Part shown: positions 7,461 through 17,173 of the stretch, piece after piece
How positions within the stretch are numbered: the first letter of the stretch is position 1
Layout of the letters: every line of letters starts with the position of its first letter
NCBI GenBank assembly: GCA_034007295.1
Contig: JAVERC010000037.1
Coordinates: 1 to 33,387, forward strand
Origin: JACKCP01 sp034007295
GTDB taxonomy: Bacteria > Desulfobacterota > Desulfobacteria > Desulfobacterales > JACKCP01
Direction of reading: 5' to 3'
DNA length: 33,387 nucleotides
Position numbers and translations under genes: made by a program
The notes under the pieces: model-generated
What the model saw: the letters and a program-made list of their open reading frames with translations, nothing else
What the model was told of the DNA's origin: nothing
The model's database searches: none

Positions 7461-7487
7461 TTTACAAATTAGATAATTTGCTATAAA
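7461..7487 (+). promoter_or_regulatory. Possible promoter of the BREX-like operon
   Basis: TTTACA (7461-7466) and TATAAA (7482-7487) resemble sigma-70 boxes but with a short 15-base spacer. It would start transcription about 40 bases before the ATG at 7536, which has a good AGGAG ribosome binding site. The assignment is weak in this AT-rich DNA. Confidence 0.35.
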
Positions 7488-7535
7488 CCTCTTTTAAAAG
7501 AACCTCAGTCAAAAATACATTTCAGGAGACTTATA

Positions 7536-10500
7536 ATGTCTAGTATTGCTACTTATATTGCACAGGCTGATAATTTAAGATTTAAGCTCTTAGCAATTAC
7601 AGGAACAAATATAACAAAAAAAGAAAAGATTCTTGATTATCTTGTGTCCGATAATTGGGTAGAAGTAGATGTAGGTAATGAGCTTATTGAAATAAGTAAT
7701 GAGATTGACAATGCTGATGGAAAATCAGAACTTGACCTGGTTACTTCAATAAAGGAATGGTTTAATTCCAAACCTAATAATTTAATACTGAAAAATGCAA
7801 ATATTTTATATCATGATTTATTTTTAAAAATGTCTCCGGTTGGAGCTTTTAAATATAATTCAAGGAATAAAAATTGCGTCATCTTCCTGGAAGATGAAAA
7901 AAGACTTGGAAACAGGCTTTATTATGGGAATGTTGGAAGTGAGGAATATTTTGATCAGGATATAAGAGATATTCTGATGATTGATATTGATGAAATAGAT
8001 GAAAATTTTGAAAAAAAACAAAAAGCTGAAGTGATAACTGATATTGATAAGCTCGATCCAAATGCCATTGGTCGGTATTTTCAATTTAACCAGATTAAAG
8101 ATGTTGTTGATGTTGATTCTGACATAAAAGAAGAAAAAAACAGAATAGATATAATTTCAAGTTATGTGATTTCTGAATCTCTCGAAAAACAGATTCTGGA
8201 ATTTTTTGATAATATAAAGAAAGCCAATCATAAGGCCAATACTATAATTGGTAATTATGGAAGTGGTAAATCCCATCTTATCTCTTTCCTGGTAAGTCTT
8301 ATTTCCTCACCGGAGCTCGGAAAGTATATAGAAAATGAAAAAGTTCAAAATGCTGTTTCTGAAATAGGGCGAACATTTTTTACAGTACAATTTGAATTGC
8401 AGGCTGTTCAGGTTCCATTAAGATTCTGGTTTTTCGATAAAATAAGAAAACAATTAAAAGCAAAGTATAATATTGATATCCCAGAATTTGATCTTGAAAA
8501 TAAAGATTACGATGACAAAGAAAATATTTTTAAAATTAATGAAATTATTAAAGAAAATGAACCTACAGCCGGTCTTCTTGTTGTAATAGATGAAGTTTCA
8601 GACTTTTTGGCTTCTAAACCTCAGGAACTGATGAAAGCCGATCTTCAGTTTCTTAGAGTTCTTGGCCAGGTTTCTACAGATCCGGATCAAGACATTATGT
8701 TTATTGCTTCCATGCAGGAAGATATATTTTCAAGTCCAAAGTTTAAAAATGTTGCTTCTGAATTTTCAAGGGTAGCAGAGAGGTTTCTTCCCATTATTAT
8801 CCATAGGGAAGATGTAAAAAAAGTAATTGCAAAAAGGATTATACCCAAAACCAACGAACAAAAACACAAGCTTGAACAGGAACTTTTGGCTTTCGGAAAA
8901 AAAATTGAATCTGTGTCAACAAAAATTGATGATTTTGTAAACCTATTTCCCCTTACACCTTTTATAATAGATGTTTTTAATAAACTTCCATATTTTGAAA
9001 AAAGAGGTGTTATTCAGTTTGCAACAAGTGAAATCAAATATCTTCTTAATAAAGAATTCCCTTATTTTATAACCTTTGAAAGAATTTATGACATTCTTGC
9101 AGAAACACCTGATAAAAAGAATCTAGAAGAAATATATTCAGTAAAAAAGGTTATGGATATTATAGAACAGAAAATTTTAACAATGGATGAAAAATATCAG
9201 GAAGATGCTTTAAAAATTTCAAAGGCTCTTGCTGTTTATTCTCTATGGCCGGATTATCAAACAGGAACATCTCCCGAAGAACTTGCAGAACATTTAATGA
9301 TAATGCCTCAAAATAAAGCTTTTTCTGCAAAAGATTATGTTGCTGTTGTGGTAAAAAAAATAAGGGAAGCAACGGATCAGCAATATATAAAACTTATAGA
9401 AGATAAAGAATCTGGAAGAAAAATATTTAAATTTGATACAAAAACTGGTGTTGATCCCGAAGAAAAAATTAAGCAAAAAACAGCAAGTGTTTCAGATGAT
9501 GAAGTTGAAGCAGAGTTTTTTATACAGCTTGAAAGACTTCTCGATCTTGAAAAGGTAGAAAATACAGATGACGTTTTTTATGATGAATGCTCATGGTCAA
9601 CAAATAAGTCTTTTAGAAAAGGATATGTTTATTTTTGTAAAAAATTTTCATCCTTTAAAAAGTTACCGGAAAGGGATTATTCAATAGTTTTTATTTCTCC
9701 ATATATAGATGATTGTCAGCATAATTTTTCAGATATAGAGCTAAAGATAAAAATACCGCTTCCCAGTGCAGAGCATGTTGAAAGGTTTAAAGATATTGTC
9801 GCAATAAGAAATCTTATAAACTCAGGTTTTCAATCTACTCTAATGAAGAAAAAATTGGAGCAGAGGATATCAGGCTCTTCAGGACCAAACAAAGGGGTTG
9901 GTATTTCTCAAACACTTTCAAAGCTTTTTAGAAATAATTCAGAAGTTTATTTCAATGGAAAAGATGAAAAACTTATAAACCATGTAAAATCAAATGGTTC
10001 TATCCCTGAGATGATAGATGACCTTAAGACTTCGATATTTGATTCTTCATTTTGCAGCAAATATCCTCTTCATCCTAAATTTGCCATAAATTTGTCTGAT
10101 ACAAATATAGAAAAGACCCTTTCTGATACTGCATATGACCTTATTAAAGGAAATTTAAACGATATATCAGTAAATACAAAAAACTTTCTTAAATCGGTTG
10201 ATATGATTGACAGCTCAGGTTTTCCAAATGCACTTAATTCAAAGCTTGGAAAGCAGATTTTAGCAGCTGTTTCAAAAAATAATACAAAAGTAACAGATAT
10301 AGAAAAAGAGATTATATGGGTTTTTGGAGCAGGGGACTATGGTCTGGAAAAGGAATTTTTATACCTTGTTCTTATTCTTTTAACTGTCCAGGCAAAGGTT
10401 TATCTTCAGATTGCAGGAGGAGATAAAATTGACGTTAATAATATTGGGGAAAAATTTAAATCCCTTAAAATGTTTGAAACTGTAAAATATGTAAAAACTT

Positions 10501-11780
10501 ATAAGGAATCTTTTTCTTATGATTTTGCACAAAAAATTATATATAGTTTTGGACTTAACGGAGCAAAAATTGGTGTTGAGGAAGAAAGACTCAATATCTT
10601 CAATGATTATAAGACGGAAATAAAAAATTTTATTGCAAAATTCAGAAATCTTACAGACATTTTAAAAGAGCTTAAAAATAAAAGCACCATTTATATTGAT
10701 CCTGTAAAAATTGAGGAAAATTTATCCGATATTTTTGATATTGACTGGAATAAATTTGATATTTCAAATCCAACTCAGTTTTCCAAAATAGAAGAATATC
10801 TTTCTAAGAAAAATAAAGATGAAAATTCAATAAAAATAATGCTGGATAAAACAGAGAATGTTATTGATGCTTTAAACCTTTATAATAGTAAACTTCACTC
10901 GGGAATGGTTTATGTTTCAGAAGCTTTGAATCTTCTTGATAAAAACAATTCTCTTATTGCAGACAATGAAAAATTTGATCAGCTTAAAAAAATTAAAAAA
11001 GACATAGAAGATATTCTTTCAGATTTTGAAATGTTCCTTGAAAGGTCACACAGGAATTCCTTAAAAGGTAAAATTGACCAATTTAAAAAAATATATATTT
11101 ATGATTTTTATCTGTTTTTGCACAAAGAATATGTTGGTGAAAATTTATCATGGGAAAATCTTGAAAATTATAAAACTAGCGAAATTTTTAAAAAAATTAA
11201 TTTGTTAAAAAATATTACCTGTGTTTCTTCAAGTAAGCTTAATTTAAAAATAGACGGCTGGAGCAGGCTTAATCAATATAAATGTTTAAACCATGATTTG
11301 GAAAACCAGCTTCAGGATAATATAAAATGTTCAAGATGTACTTTCCCTGATAACCCCCAAGACGGTAAATATTCAAAGCTTGCCAATGAGCTTGATTCCA
11401 TTAATGACGAGCTAGAAGAATTTTATAATAGTTTTGAAAAATCTATTATAAAAAATATAAGGGAATACAGAGATAATATTCAATTTCTTGAAGATGATAA
11501 TTCAAAAGAAAGTATTAAGTACATATTAGATAATAAAAAGCTTCCAGATTATATAGATAATAATCTTATAAAGGCAATAAACAGTCTTTTTAAAGAGATA
11601 GATATTATTGAATTAGACCCGAACAAAGATATAATTCAAAAAATATTTCCAAAGGAAGATATGATCTCTTTTGAAGATTTAGAAAATGCTTTTTCAGAGA
11701 TAAAAGATAATATCTTAAAAAATAATCAGGATAAAAAAAGTATAAGAATTAAAATTAAATTGGAAAAAATAAATGAATAA
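7536..11780 (+). CDS. brxC: BREX type 3 ATPase: BrxF-like domain fused to BrxC (DUF6079)
   Basis: The 1414-aa protein has two parts. From about residue 175 it follows the DUF6079/BrxC pattern of type 3 BREX: FQFNQIKDVVDVDSDI, SYVISESLEKQ, Walker A GNYGSGKSH at 239-247, Walker B LLVVIDEVSDF with D352 E353, then a long helical C-terminus with a CxxC near the end (KCSRCTFPD). BrxC is the large ATPase needed for phage resistance and BREX methylation. Residues 1-170 are extra and resemble BrxF, the small P-loop protein normally encoded just upstream: LLAITGTNITKKEKIL (20-33 region), LILKNANILYHDLFLKMSP (83-101), SRNKNCVIFL, NRLYYGNVGSEEY. Both nucleotide motifs of this part are degenerate (GTNITKKE instead of GxxxxGKT; K86 in place of the Walker B aspartate). 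It overlaps pglX by 8 bases. BrxC identity is strong; the fusion is from remembered family patterns. Confidence 0.85.
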   Translation: MSSIATYIAQADNLRFKLLAITGTNITKKEKILDYLVSDNWVEVDVGNELIEISNEIDNADGKSELDLVTSIKEWFNSKPNNLILKNANILYHDLFLKMSPVGAFKYNSRNKNCVIFLEDEKRLGNRLYYGNVGSEEYFDQDIRDILMIDIDEIDENFEKKQKAEVITDIDKLDPNAIGRYFQFNQIKDVVDVDSDIKEEKNRIDIISSYVISESLEKQILEFFDNIKKANHKANTIIGNYGSGKSHLISFLVSLISSPELGKYIENEKVQNAVSEIGRTFFTVQFELQAVQVPLRFWFFDKIRKQLKAKYNIDIPEFDLENKDYDDKENIFKINEIIKENEPTAGLLVVIDEVSDFLASKPQELMKADLQFLRVLGQVSTDPDQDIMFIASMQEDIFSSPKFKNVASEFSRVAERFLPIIIHREDVKKVIAKRIIPKTNEQKHKLEQELLAFGKKIESVSTKIDDFVNLFPLTPFIIDVFNKLPYFEKRGVIQFATSEIKYLLNKEFPYFITFERIYDILAETPDKKNLEEIYSVKKVMDIIEQKILTMDEKYQEDALKISKALAVYSLWPDYQTGTSPEELAEHLMIMPQNKAFSAKDYVAVVVKKIREATDQQYIKLIEDKESGRKIFKFDTKTGVDPEEKIKQKTASVSDDEVEAEFFIQLERLLDLEKVENTDDVFYDECSWSTNKSFRKGYVYFCKKFSSFKKLPERDYSIVFISPYIDDCQHNFSDIELKIKIPLPSAEHVERFKDIVAIRNLINSGFQSTLMKKKLEQRISGSSGPNKGVGISQTLSKLFRNNSEVYFNGKDEKLINHVKSNGSIPEMIDDLKTSIFDSSFCSKYPLHPKFAINLSDTNIEKTLSDTAYDLIKGNLNDISVNTKNFLKSVDMIDSSGFPNALNSKLGKQILAAVSKNNTKVTDIEKEIIWVFGAGDYGLEKEFLYLVLILLTVQAKVYLQIAGGDKIDVNNIGEKFKSLKMFETVKYVKTYKESFSYDFAQKIIYSFGLNGAKIGVEEERLNIFNDYKTEIKNFIAKFRNLTDILKELKNKSTIYIDPVKIEENLSDIFDIDWNKFDISNPTQFSKIEEYLSKKNKDENSIKIMLDKTENVIDALNLYNSKLHSGMVYVSEALNLLDKNNSLIADNEKFDQLKKIKKDIEDILSDFEMFLERSHRNSLKGKIDQFKKIYIYDFYLFLHKEYVGENLSWENLENYKTSEIFKKINLLKNITCVSSSKLNLKIDGWSRLNQYKCLNHDLENQLQDNIKCSRCTFPDNPQDGKYSKLANELDSINDELEEFYNSFEKSIIKNIREYRDNIQFLEDDNSKESIKYILDNKKLPDYIDNNLIKAINSLFKEIDIIELDPNKDIIQKIFPKEDMISFEDLENAFSEIKDNILKNNQDKKSIRIKIKLEKINE

Positions 11781-14283
11781 AAAAAATATAGAACCACTTG
11801 AAAATTTACTTGAAAAACTAAAATCAAACCCGGGTTTTCCAAAAGGAAAAGATGAAGATATATTGGCTTTGTCTGATCCTCCATATTATACAGCCTGTCC
11901 AAACCCTTATATAAACGATTTTATAAAGGAATATGGAAAACCTTATGATGAGGAAAATGATGATTATGAAAGAACACCTTTTGTAGCTGATGTAAGTGAG
12001 GGGAAAAATGACCCTGTATATAATGCTCATTCATACCATACAAAAGTTCCTTATAAGGCAATAATGAAGTACATCGAGCATTACACAGATGAAGGAGATA
12101 TTGTTTTTGACGGTTTCTGCGGTACAGGCATGACAGGTGTAGCAGCTCAGATGCTTAACAGAAAAGCAATTTTATCCGACTTATCCCCTGTAGCAAGTTT
12201 TATTGCATATAATTACAATTCTAAAATAGATTCTGATGAATTTAAAAAAGAAGCTGAAAAAATATTAAGCCAGGTTGAAGAAGAATGCGGCTGGATGTAT
12301 GAAACAGAGCATAAAGATGCGTCCTTTGATATATTTAAAAAAAATGCTTCCAAAGAAGATATAAGTGCAAAAGGTAAAATTAACTACACAGTATGGTCAG
12401 ATGTTTTTATCTGTCCTTTTTGTAACTCAGAGCATGTTTTCTGGAAAGAGGCTGTTGATAAAGAAAATGGTAAGGTTTTAAAAGTTTATAAATGTCCTGA
12501 ATGTGATGCTGAAATAAAAAAAACAGACTGCAAAAGGTCTGAAACTCTTTTTTTTGATAAAATTTTAGGAAAAGAGATAATCCAGGCAAAGCAGGTGCCT
12601 GTTTTAATTAACTATACCTTTGGAAATAAAAGATTTGAAAAAGCACCTGATGAAAAAGATTTAGATGTAATAAAGAAAATTGATGAAAGTGATATTCCTT
12701 ATTGGGTTCCACATGAAAGAATGCCTGAAGGTGATGAATCAAGAAGAAATGACAGAACTGGTATAACTCATGTTCATCATTTTTATACAAAGAGAAATCT
12801 TTGGATTTTAGGGTGTTTATATAACAACATTAAAAGTATAAATTTTAGAGTACTTTTACTTTTTGAATCAATTGCTGGTCAGCTTTCTAATAAACTTTCA
12901 AGGTTTAATTTAGGAAGACGTGGTAATGGGCCTGTTTCAGGGACCCTATATATATCTTCAATGACAGCTGAAACTAATGTTTTCAATGTGATCCGAAATA
13001 AACTTAATAATTTTATTTCTGCATTTGGTACACTTAAATCTATGGAGTCAAATAGTGCTATAAGTACTTCTTCATCAGAAAAGATTTGTATTAAAAATAA
13101 CTCTGTTGATTATATTTTTACAGATCCTCCTTTTGGCAGCAATTTAATGTATTCTGAGCTTAATTTTTTATGGGAATCATGGCTTAAAGTATTTACAAAC
13201 AATGAAAGAGAAGCTGTTATAAATAAATCCCAGGCCAAAGGTTTATCTGAATATTCTGAACTTATGTACAAATCTTTTAAAGAATGTTTCAGAGTATTAA
13301 AGCCTAATAGATGGATAACTGTTGAGTTCCATAATTCAAAATCAAATATTTGGAATGCAATCCAGGAGTCTTTATTAAAAGCAGGTTTTGTTGTTTCAAA
13401 TGTTTCTGTGCTTGATAAAAAACAGGGAAGTTTCAAGCAGGTAACAACATCCATGGCTGTTTCAAAGGATCTTGTTATTTCAGCTTATAAACCAAAGGAG
13501 GAATTTACTAAAAGATTTCTTGAAAATGCAGGACATGATCTTGAAAAAGAATTTATTAAAATGCATTTATCCCAGCTCAATATTGAGCCTTCTGTTGAGC
13601 GTACAGAGCAGATGCTTTATTCTAAAATGCTTTCTTATTATGTTTTAAGGGGATACAGCATAAAATATAATTCTTCATCTTTTTTTAAAATGCTCCATGA
13701 AAATTTTATAGAAGCAGACGGTTTCTGGTTTAACCCTGATCAGTTTGGTGAATATCAGGAGTATAAAAAAGAAACAAAGCTAAAAGATATAGAAGACGGT
13801 TTTTCCAAAAACATGATATTTTTTGTTTCTGATGAAAAGTCTGCAATTATCTGGCTTAATACCTTTCTTGACATACCTAAAAATTATTCTGAAATTCTCA
13901 CAGGTTTTAACAAGGTTGCAACATCAATAGATGATGATATGCCTGAGCTTGAAAATATATTAAATGAAAACTTTATTTTGGAAGACGGTAAATACAGAAG
14001 GCCAAAAACTGAAAAAGAAAAAGTACCTGTTGCTGAAAAAAGGGAAAAAGCTCTTTTAAAAGAATTTGAATCTCTTCTTTTTGAAGCTCAAAATACAAAA
14101 AGGAAAAAAATTAAAACTTGTAGAAAAGAGGCTTTAAAAGCAGGATTTAACCATTGTTATAAAAAAGAAAGATTTAAAGATATTCTTTTAGTAGCTGAAA
14201 AGCTGGATAAACAAATTATAGAAAACAATTCTGAAATTAGCGAATTTATCGAAGTTGCTGAACTTAAACTTGAAGGTCTTTAA
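11773..14283 (+). CDS. pglX: BREX type 3 adenine-specific DNA methyltransferase (PglXI/BrxX)
   Basis: The 836-aa protein is an N6-adenine methyltransferase with the parts in permuted order: a DPPYYTACPNPY motif at 35-46, the SAM-binding motif VFDGFCGTGMTG at 111-122, a zinc-ribbon insert (C214-x2-C217 and C241-x2-C244), and a second TDPPFGSNLMYSELNFLWESW around 450-470 with the catalytic DPPF at 451-454. The C-terminal 300 residues are helical and basic. In BREX this enzyme marks a non-palindromic site in host DNA and is also required for defence. It begins inside the end of brxC (8-base overlap) and is followed by the helicase gene after 21 bases, so all are one transcript. No repeat tract suggesting phase variation was noticed. 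The recognition sequence cannot be read from the gene. Confidence 0.9.
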   Translation: MNKKNIEPLENLLEKLKSNPGFPKGKDEDILALSDPPYYTACPNPYINDFIKEYGKPYDEENDDYERTPFVADVSEGKNDPVYNAHSYHTKVPYKAIMKYIEHYTDEGDIVFDGFCGTGMTGVAAQMLNRKAILSDLSPVASFIAYNYNSKIDSDEFKKEAEKILSQVEEECGWMYETEHKDASFDIFKKNASKEDISAKGKINYTVWSDVFICPFCNSEHVFWKEAVDKENGKVLKVYKCPECDAEIKKTDCKRSETLFFDKILGKEIIQAKQVPVLINYTFGNKRFEKAPDEKDLDVIKKIDESDIPYWVPHERMPEGDESRRNDRTGITHVHHFYTKRNLWILGCLYNNIKSINFRVLLLFESIAGQLSNKLSRFNLGRRGNGPVSGTLYISSMTAETNVFNVIRNKLNNFISAFGTLKSMESNSAISTSSSEKICIKNNSVDYIFTDPPFGSNLMYSELNFLWESWLKVFTNNEREAVINKSQAKGLSEYSELMYKSFKECFRVLKPNRWITVEFHNSKSNIWNAIQESLLKAGFVVSNVSVLDKKQGSFKQVTTSMAVSKDLVISAYKPKEEFTKRFLENAGHDLEKEFIKMHLSQLNIEPSVERTEQMLYSKMLSYYVLRGYSIKYNSSSFFKMLHENFIEADGFWFNPDQFGEYQEYKKETKLKDIEDGFSKNMIFFVSDEKSAIIWLNTFLDIPKNYSEILTGFNKVATSIDDDMPELENILNENFILEDGKYRRPKTEKEKVPVAEKREKALLKEFESLLFEAQNTKRKKIKTCRKEALKAGFNHCYKKERFKDILLVAEKLDKQIIENNSEISEFIEVAELKLEGL

Positions 14284-14304
14284 AAATTAATACAGGTATT
14301 TATC

Positions 14305-17157
14305 ATGTCTGATAATGTTTTAAATGTTGGTAATAAAGTTACAAGCCAAATTTATAAAGACAGCGGTATTGGCACAATCATTGGCTTTTCAGGTTTTGAA
14401 GATGAATTTATAGAAGTATTTTTTGAAACAGGAAAAAAAATTGTTTGCAGAGCCATGGATCTTCAAATTGTTACAGATCCTGTTTCTGCATTGAAAAACT
14501 CTGAAATTTCTGATCCTGATTCTTTTATATGCAGATTTATCTCTCTTGTGCTTCAAGGCTCACTTACAGAAAAATCTTTGATTTCTTCTTTAAATTATAA
14601 AATTAAGCCACTTCCACACCAGCTGCTGGCAGTAGATTTTGTTATGAACAGATTTAAACCAAGGTGTCTGATTGCAGATGAAGTTGGTCTTGGTAAAACC
14701 ATAGAAGCTATTCTTGTTTATCAGGAGTACCGTTTAAGAGGGATGGCAAAAAGAACTATAATTATTGCTCCCTCCGGCCTTGTTCTACAGTGGCATGAAG
14801 AGCTTGTTTCAAAATTTGATGAAACATTTGTTATTTATAATACCGAGTATGTAAAAAATCTTAAACAGAGTTATGGTGAAAACACAAATGTATGGAAATT
14901 AAATGATAAGATTATAGTTTCCATGGATACAATAAAGCCTTTAAAAGTAAACAACAGCTTTTTATCAGAAAAAGAGATAAATCGAAGAAACTGGCATAAT
15001 AAAAATATGTATGAAGATCTTATAAATGCCGGTTTTGATATAGTTATTATAGATGAAGCTCATAAACTTTCTAAAAAAAATGATCAGGCAGAATCTTTAA
15101 GATTCAAACTTGCTAAAAAATTAAGTTCCGTGGTTCCTGTTTTTATTCTTTTAACAGCAACACCCCACCAGGGAGATGAAGATCTTTTTTTTCACCTTTT
15201 AAAACTGGTTGATCCCGTTCTTTTTTCAGATAAATCATTTTTAAAGCCAGAGCTTGTTAAAGAAGTCTGTGTAAGGAATAAAAAAAGAGCTGTTGTTGAT
15301 TTTTCGGGTAAAAGAATTTTTAAGCACAGAATAACTTCCACAAGAAGTATCAACCGAACTAAAAATGATAATGGCGATGAACTTTTTCTTTATGAGCTTG
15401 TAACCAATTATGTTTCAACCTGTTATAATATGGCGGTTAATAAAAATAATCAGTTTTTAATTATGCTTGTAATGCTTTTTCAAAGAATTGCTTCAAGCAG
15501 CAGTTTTGCAATTGAAAAATCCATGAAAAAAAGAAAGTATTTTCTTGAGAAATTTTCTTTGGAAAATGAAGCTGAATTAAATAACGGAATAAGTGAAGAT
15601 CCTGAAGAAGATGATATTTTTTCTAAAACTGCTTCAGTTTCAACTGAAGATATAGAAAATGAAATTAAAATAGTTGATGAATGTATTAAAGCAGCTGAAA
15701 ATGTAAGTTCTTCTTTTAAAGATAAAAAGTTTAAAGTCCTTGTTGAACTAATTGAAGAAATAATAATAAGGGAAGATAATCCGGATCAAAAATTTTTAAT
15801 TTTTACGGAATTCAGGCCAACTCAGGATGCGATAATAAGTTATCTTGAGAATTTCGGTTATTCATGTGCCTTTATAAACGGTTCTTTATCAAGGGAAGGC
15901 AAGAATGAGCAGGTTGGTCTTTTTCGGGATGAAAAACAGATTATGGTTTCTACTGATGCTGGTGGTGAAGGTATAAACCTTCAGTTTTGTAATTGCATAA
16001 TAAATTTTGATCTTCCATGGAATCCTTCAAGACTAGAACAGAGAATAGGAAGAATAGACCGTATCGGTCAGAATAAAAATTCTTTTATATTTAATTTCAG
16101 ACTTACAGATACAATAGAAGACAGGGTTAGGGAAATTCTTGAAACTAAGCTTGAACTTATTAAAGATCAGTTTGGTGATGATAAGTATGCAGATGTGCTT
16201 GATGTTCTTGAAGATGAATTTTCTTTTGATAAAATTTATATAGATGCTGTTAATGCAAGAGAAAAAGAAAGCCACGAACTTGATATCTACGCATCAAAAA
16301 TATTTAATAGAGCAAAAGATGTTCTGGAAAAGGGTGATCTTCTTATTCCTTTTTCTGAAAGTGATGAAAAAAAGGCTGAAAAGCTTATAAATAACAGCAG
16401 CTATTTAATTAAAGAAATGGTTTTTTCTTTTCTTAGGCAAAAGAAAATAACTATAAATGAATACAAATCTAAAAATGGACTTTTTCATTTTAAAAATCCA
16501 TTTTCAGGAAATGAATACAAGCATCTTACTTTTGATCCTGAAATATCATTTGAATCAGAAAAGTATGACCTGGTAAACCTTGAACATTTCTTTTTTAAAA
16601 AAATTAATGAATTTATAAAAAAATCTGACAGTTTTGGCAGGGTGTCTGCCATTAAGCTTGATATAAATAAATTTTCCGGAATTAAAGGGTATTGGTTTGT
16701 TTTTATTCTCACAATTACAAATAATATTGATAAAAAATATTCAACTCCTGTTTCGGTATTCATGGAAGATGAAGATTTTAATAATTACAGAATCAGTTTG
16801 TATCTGAATAAAGGAAATTTAAATAATTGTACAATAGTACAAAATTTTAAATGTAAGGATCAAATTGATTTGATTTATAAATCTGCATTTAGTCATGCAA
16901 AAGAAAAGGGTGAAGAAATATATCTTGCCAAAAAAATTGAATGGATTGAAGAGATTGAAAACTATGAAGAAAAAGCCAAACAATATTTTGAGCACAGACA
17001 AAAGCTCATTGACCAGATAAAAGTCGAAAACATACGAGAAGCAAGATTTAGAAAAAATAATGAACAGCGTGCAAAAGAAGTAGAGCTTCTTGAAAGAAAA
17101 AAAATAATTGTTCCTGATTTGAAGCTTGAACAGGTTGCTTTTGTTGAGTTTATATAA
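14305..17157 (+). CDS. brxHII: SNF2/RapA-like helicase of type 3 BREX (BrxHII)
   Basis: The 950-aa protein is a superfamily 2 translocase. Motifs: LPHQLLAVDFV (Q/Ia region), Walker A DEVGLGKT at 125-132, IVIIDEAHKL with DEAH at 250-253, LLTATPHQGDED (motif III), STDAGGEGINLQFC (motif V), and QRIGRIDRIGQ (motif VI, from Q579). A small N-terminal beta-domain (residues 1-60) of the kind seen in RapA-like helicases precedes it, and a long charged C-terminal arm ends in a coiled-coil-like stretch (about 870-935). Such helicases are the fourth component of type 3 BREX; they are thought to move along or remodel DNA. It starts at ATG 14305 with only a weak AGGT site, probably helped by coupling to pglX, and pglZ follows after 16 bases. 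Confidence 0.9.
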   Translation: MSDNVLNVGNKVTSQIYKDSGIGTIIGFSGFEDEFIEVFFETGKKIVCRAMDLQIVTDPVSALKNSEISDPDSFICRFISLVLQGSLTEKSLISSLNYKIKPLPHQLLAVDFVMNRFKPRCLIADEVGLGKTIEAILVYQEYRLRGMAKRTIIIAPSGLVLQWHEELVSKFDETFVIYNTEYVKNLKQSYGENTNVWKLNDKIIVSMDTIKPLKVNNSFLSEKEINRRNWHNKNMYEDLINAGFDIVIIDEAHKLSKKNDQAESLRFKLAKKLSSVVPVFILLTATPHQGDEDLFFHLLKLVDPVLFSDKSFLKPELVKEVCVRNKKRAVVDFSGKRIFKHRITSTRSINRTKNDNGDELFLYELVTNYVSTCYNMAVNKNNQFLIMLVMLFQRIASSSSFAIEKSMKKRKYFLEKFSLENEAELNNGISEDPEEDDIFSKTASVSTEDIENEIKIVDECIKAAENVSSSFKDKKFKVLVELIEEIIIREDNPDQKFLIFTEFRPTQDAIISYLENFGYSCAFINGSLSREGKNEQVGLFRDEKQIMVSTDAGGEGINLQFCNCIINFDLPWNPSRLEQRIGRIDRIGQNKNSFIFNFRLTDTIEDRVREILETKLELIKDQFGDDKYADVLDVLEDEFSFDKIYIDAVNAREKESHELDIYASKIFNRAKDVLEKGDLLIPFSESDEKKAEKLINNSSYLIKEMVFSFLRQKKITINEYKSKNGLFHFKNPFSGNEYKHLTFDPEISFESEKYDLVNLEHFFFKKINEFIKKSDSFGRVSAIKLDINKFSGIKGYWFVFILTITNNIDKKYSTPVSVFMEDEDFNNYRISLYLNKGNLNNCTIVQNFKCKDQIDLIYKSAFSHAKEKGEEIYLAKKIEWIEEIENYEEKAKQYFEHRQKLIDQIKVENIREARFRKNNEQRAKEVELLERKKIIVPDLKLEQVAFVEFI

Positions 17158-17173
17158 TTGATAAGGACTTATT

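Noticed and set aside
12407..12790. Minus-strand open frames inside pglX and the other long genes
   Set aside because: They are low-complexity shadows of the AT-rich plus-strand genes, lack ribosome binding sites and resemble no family.
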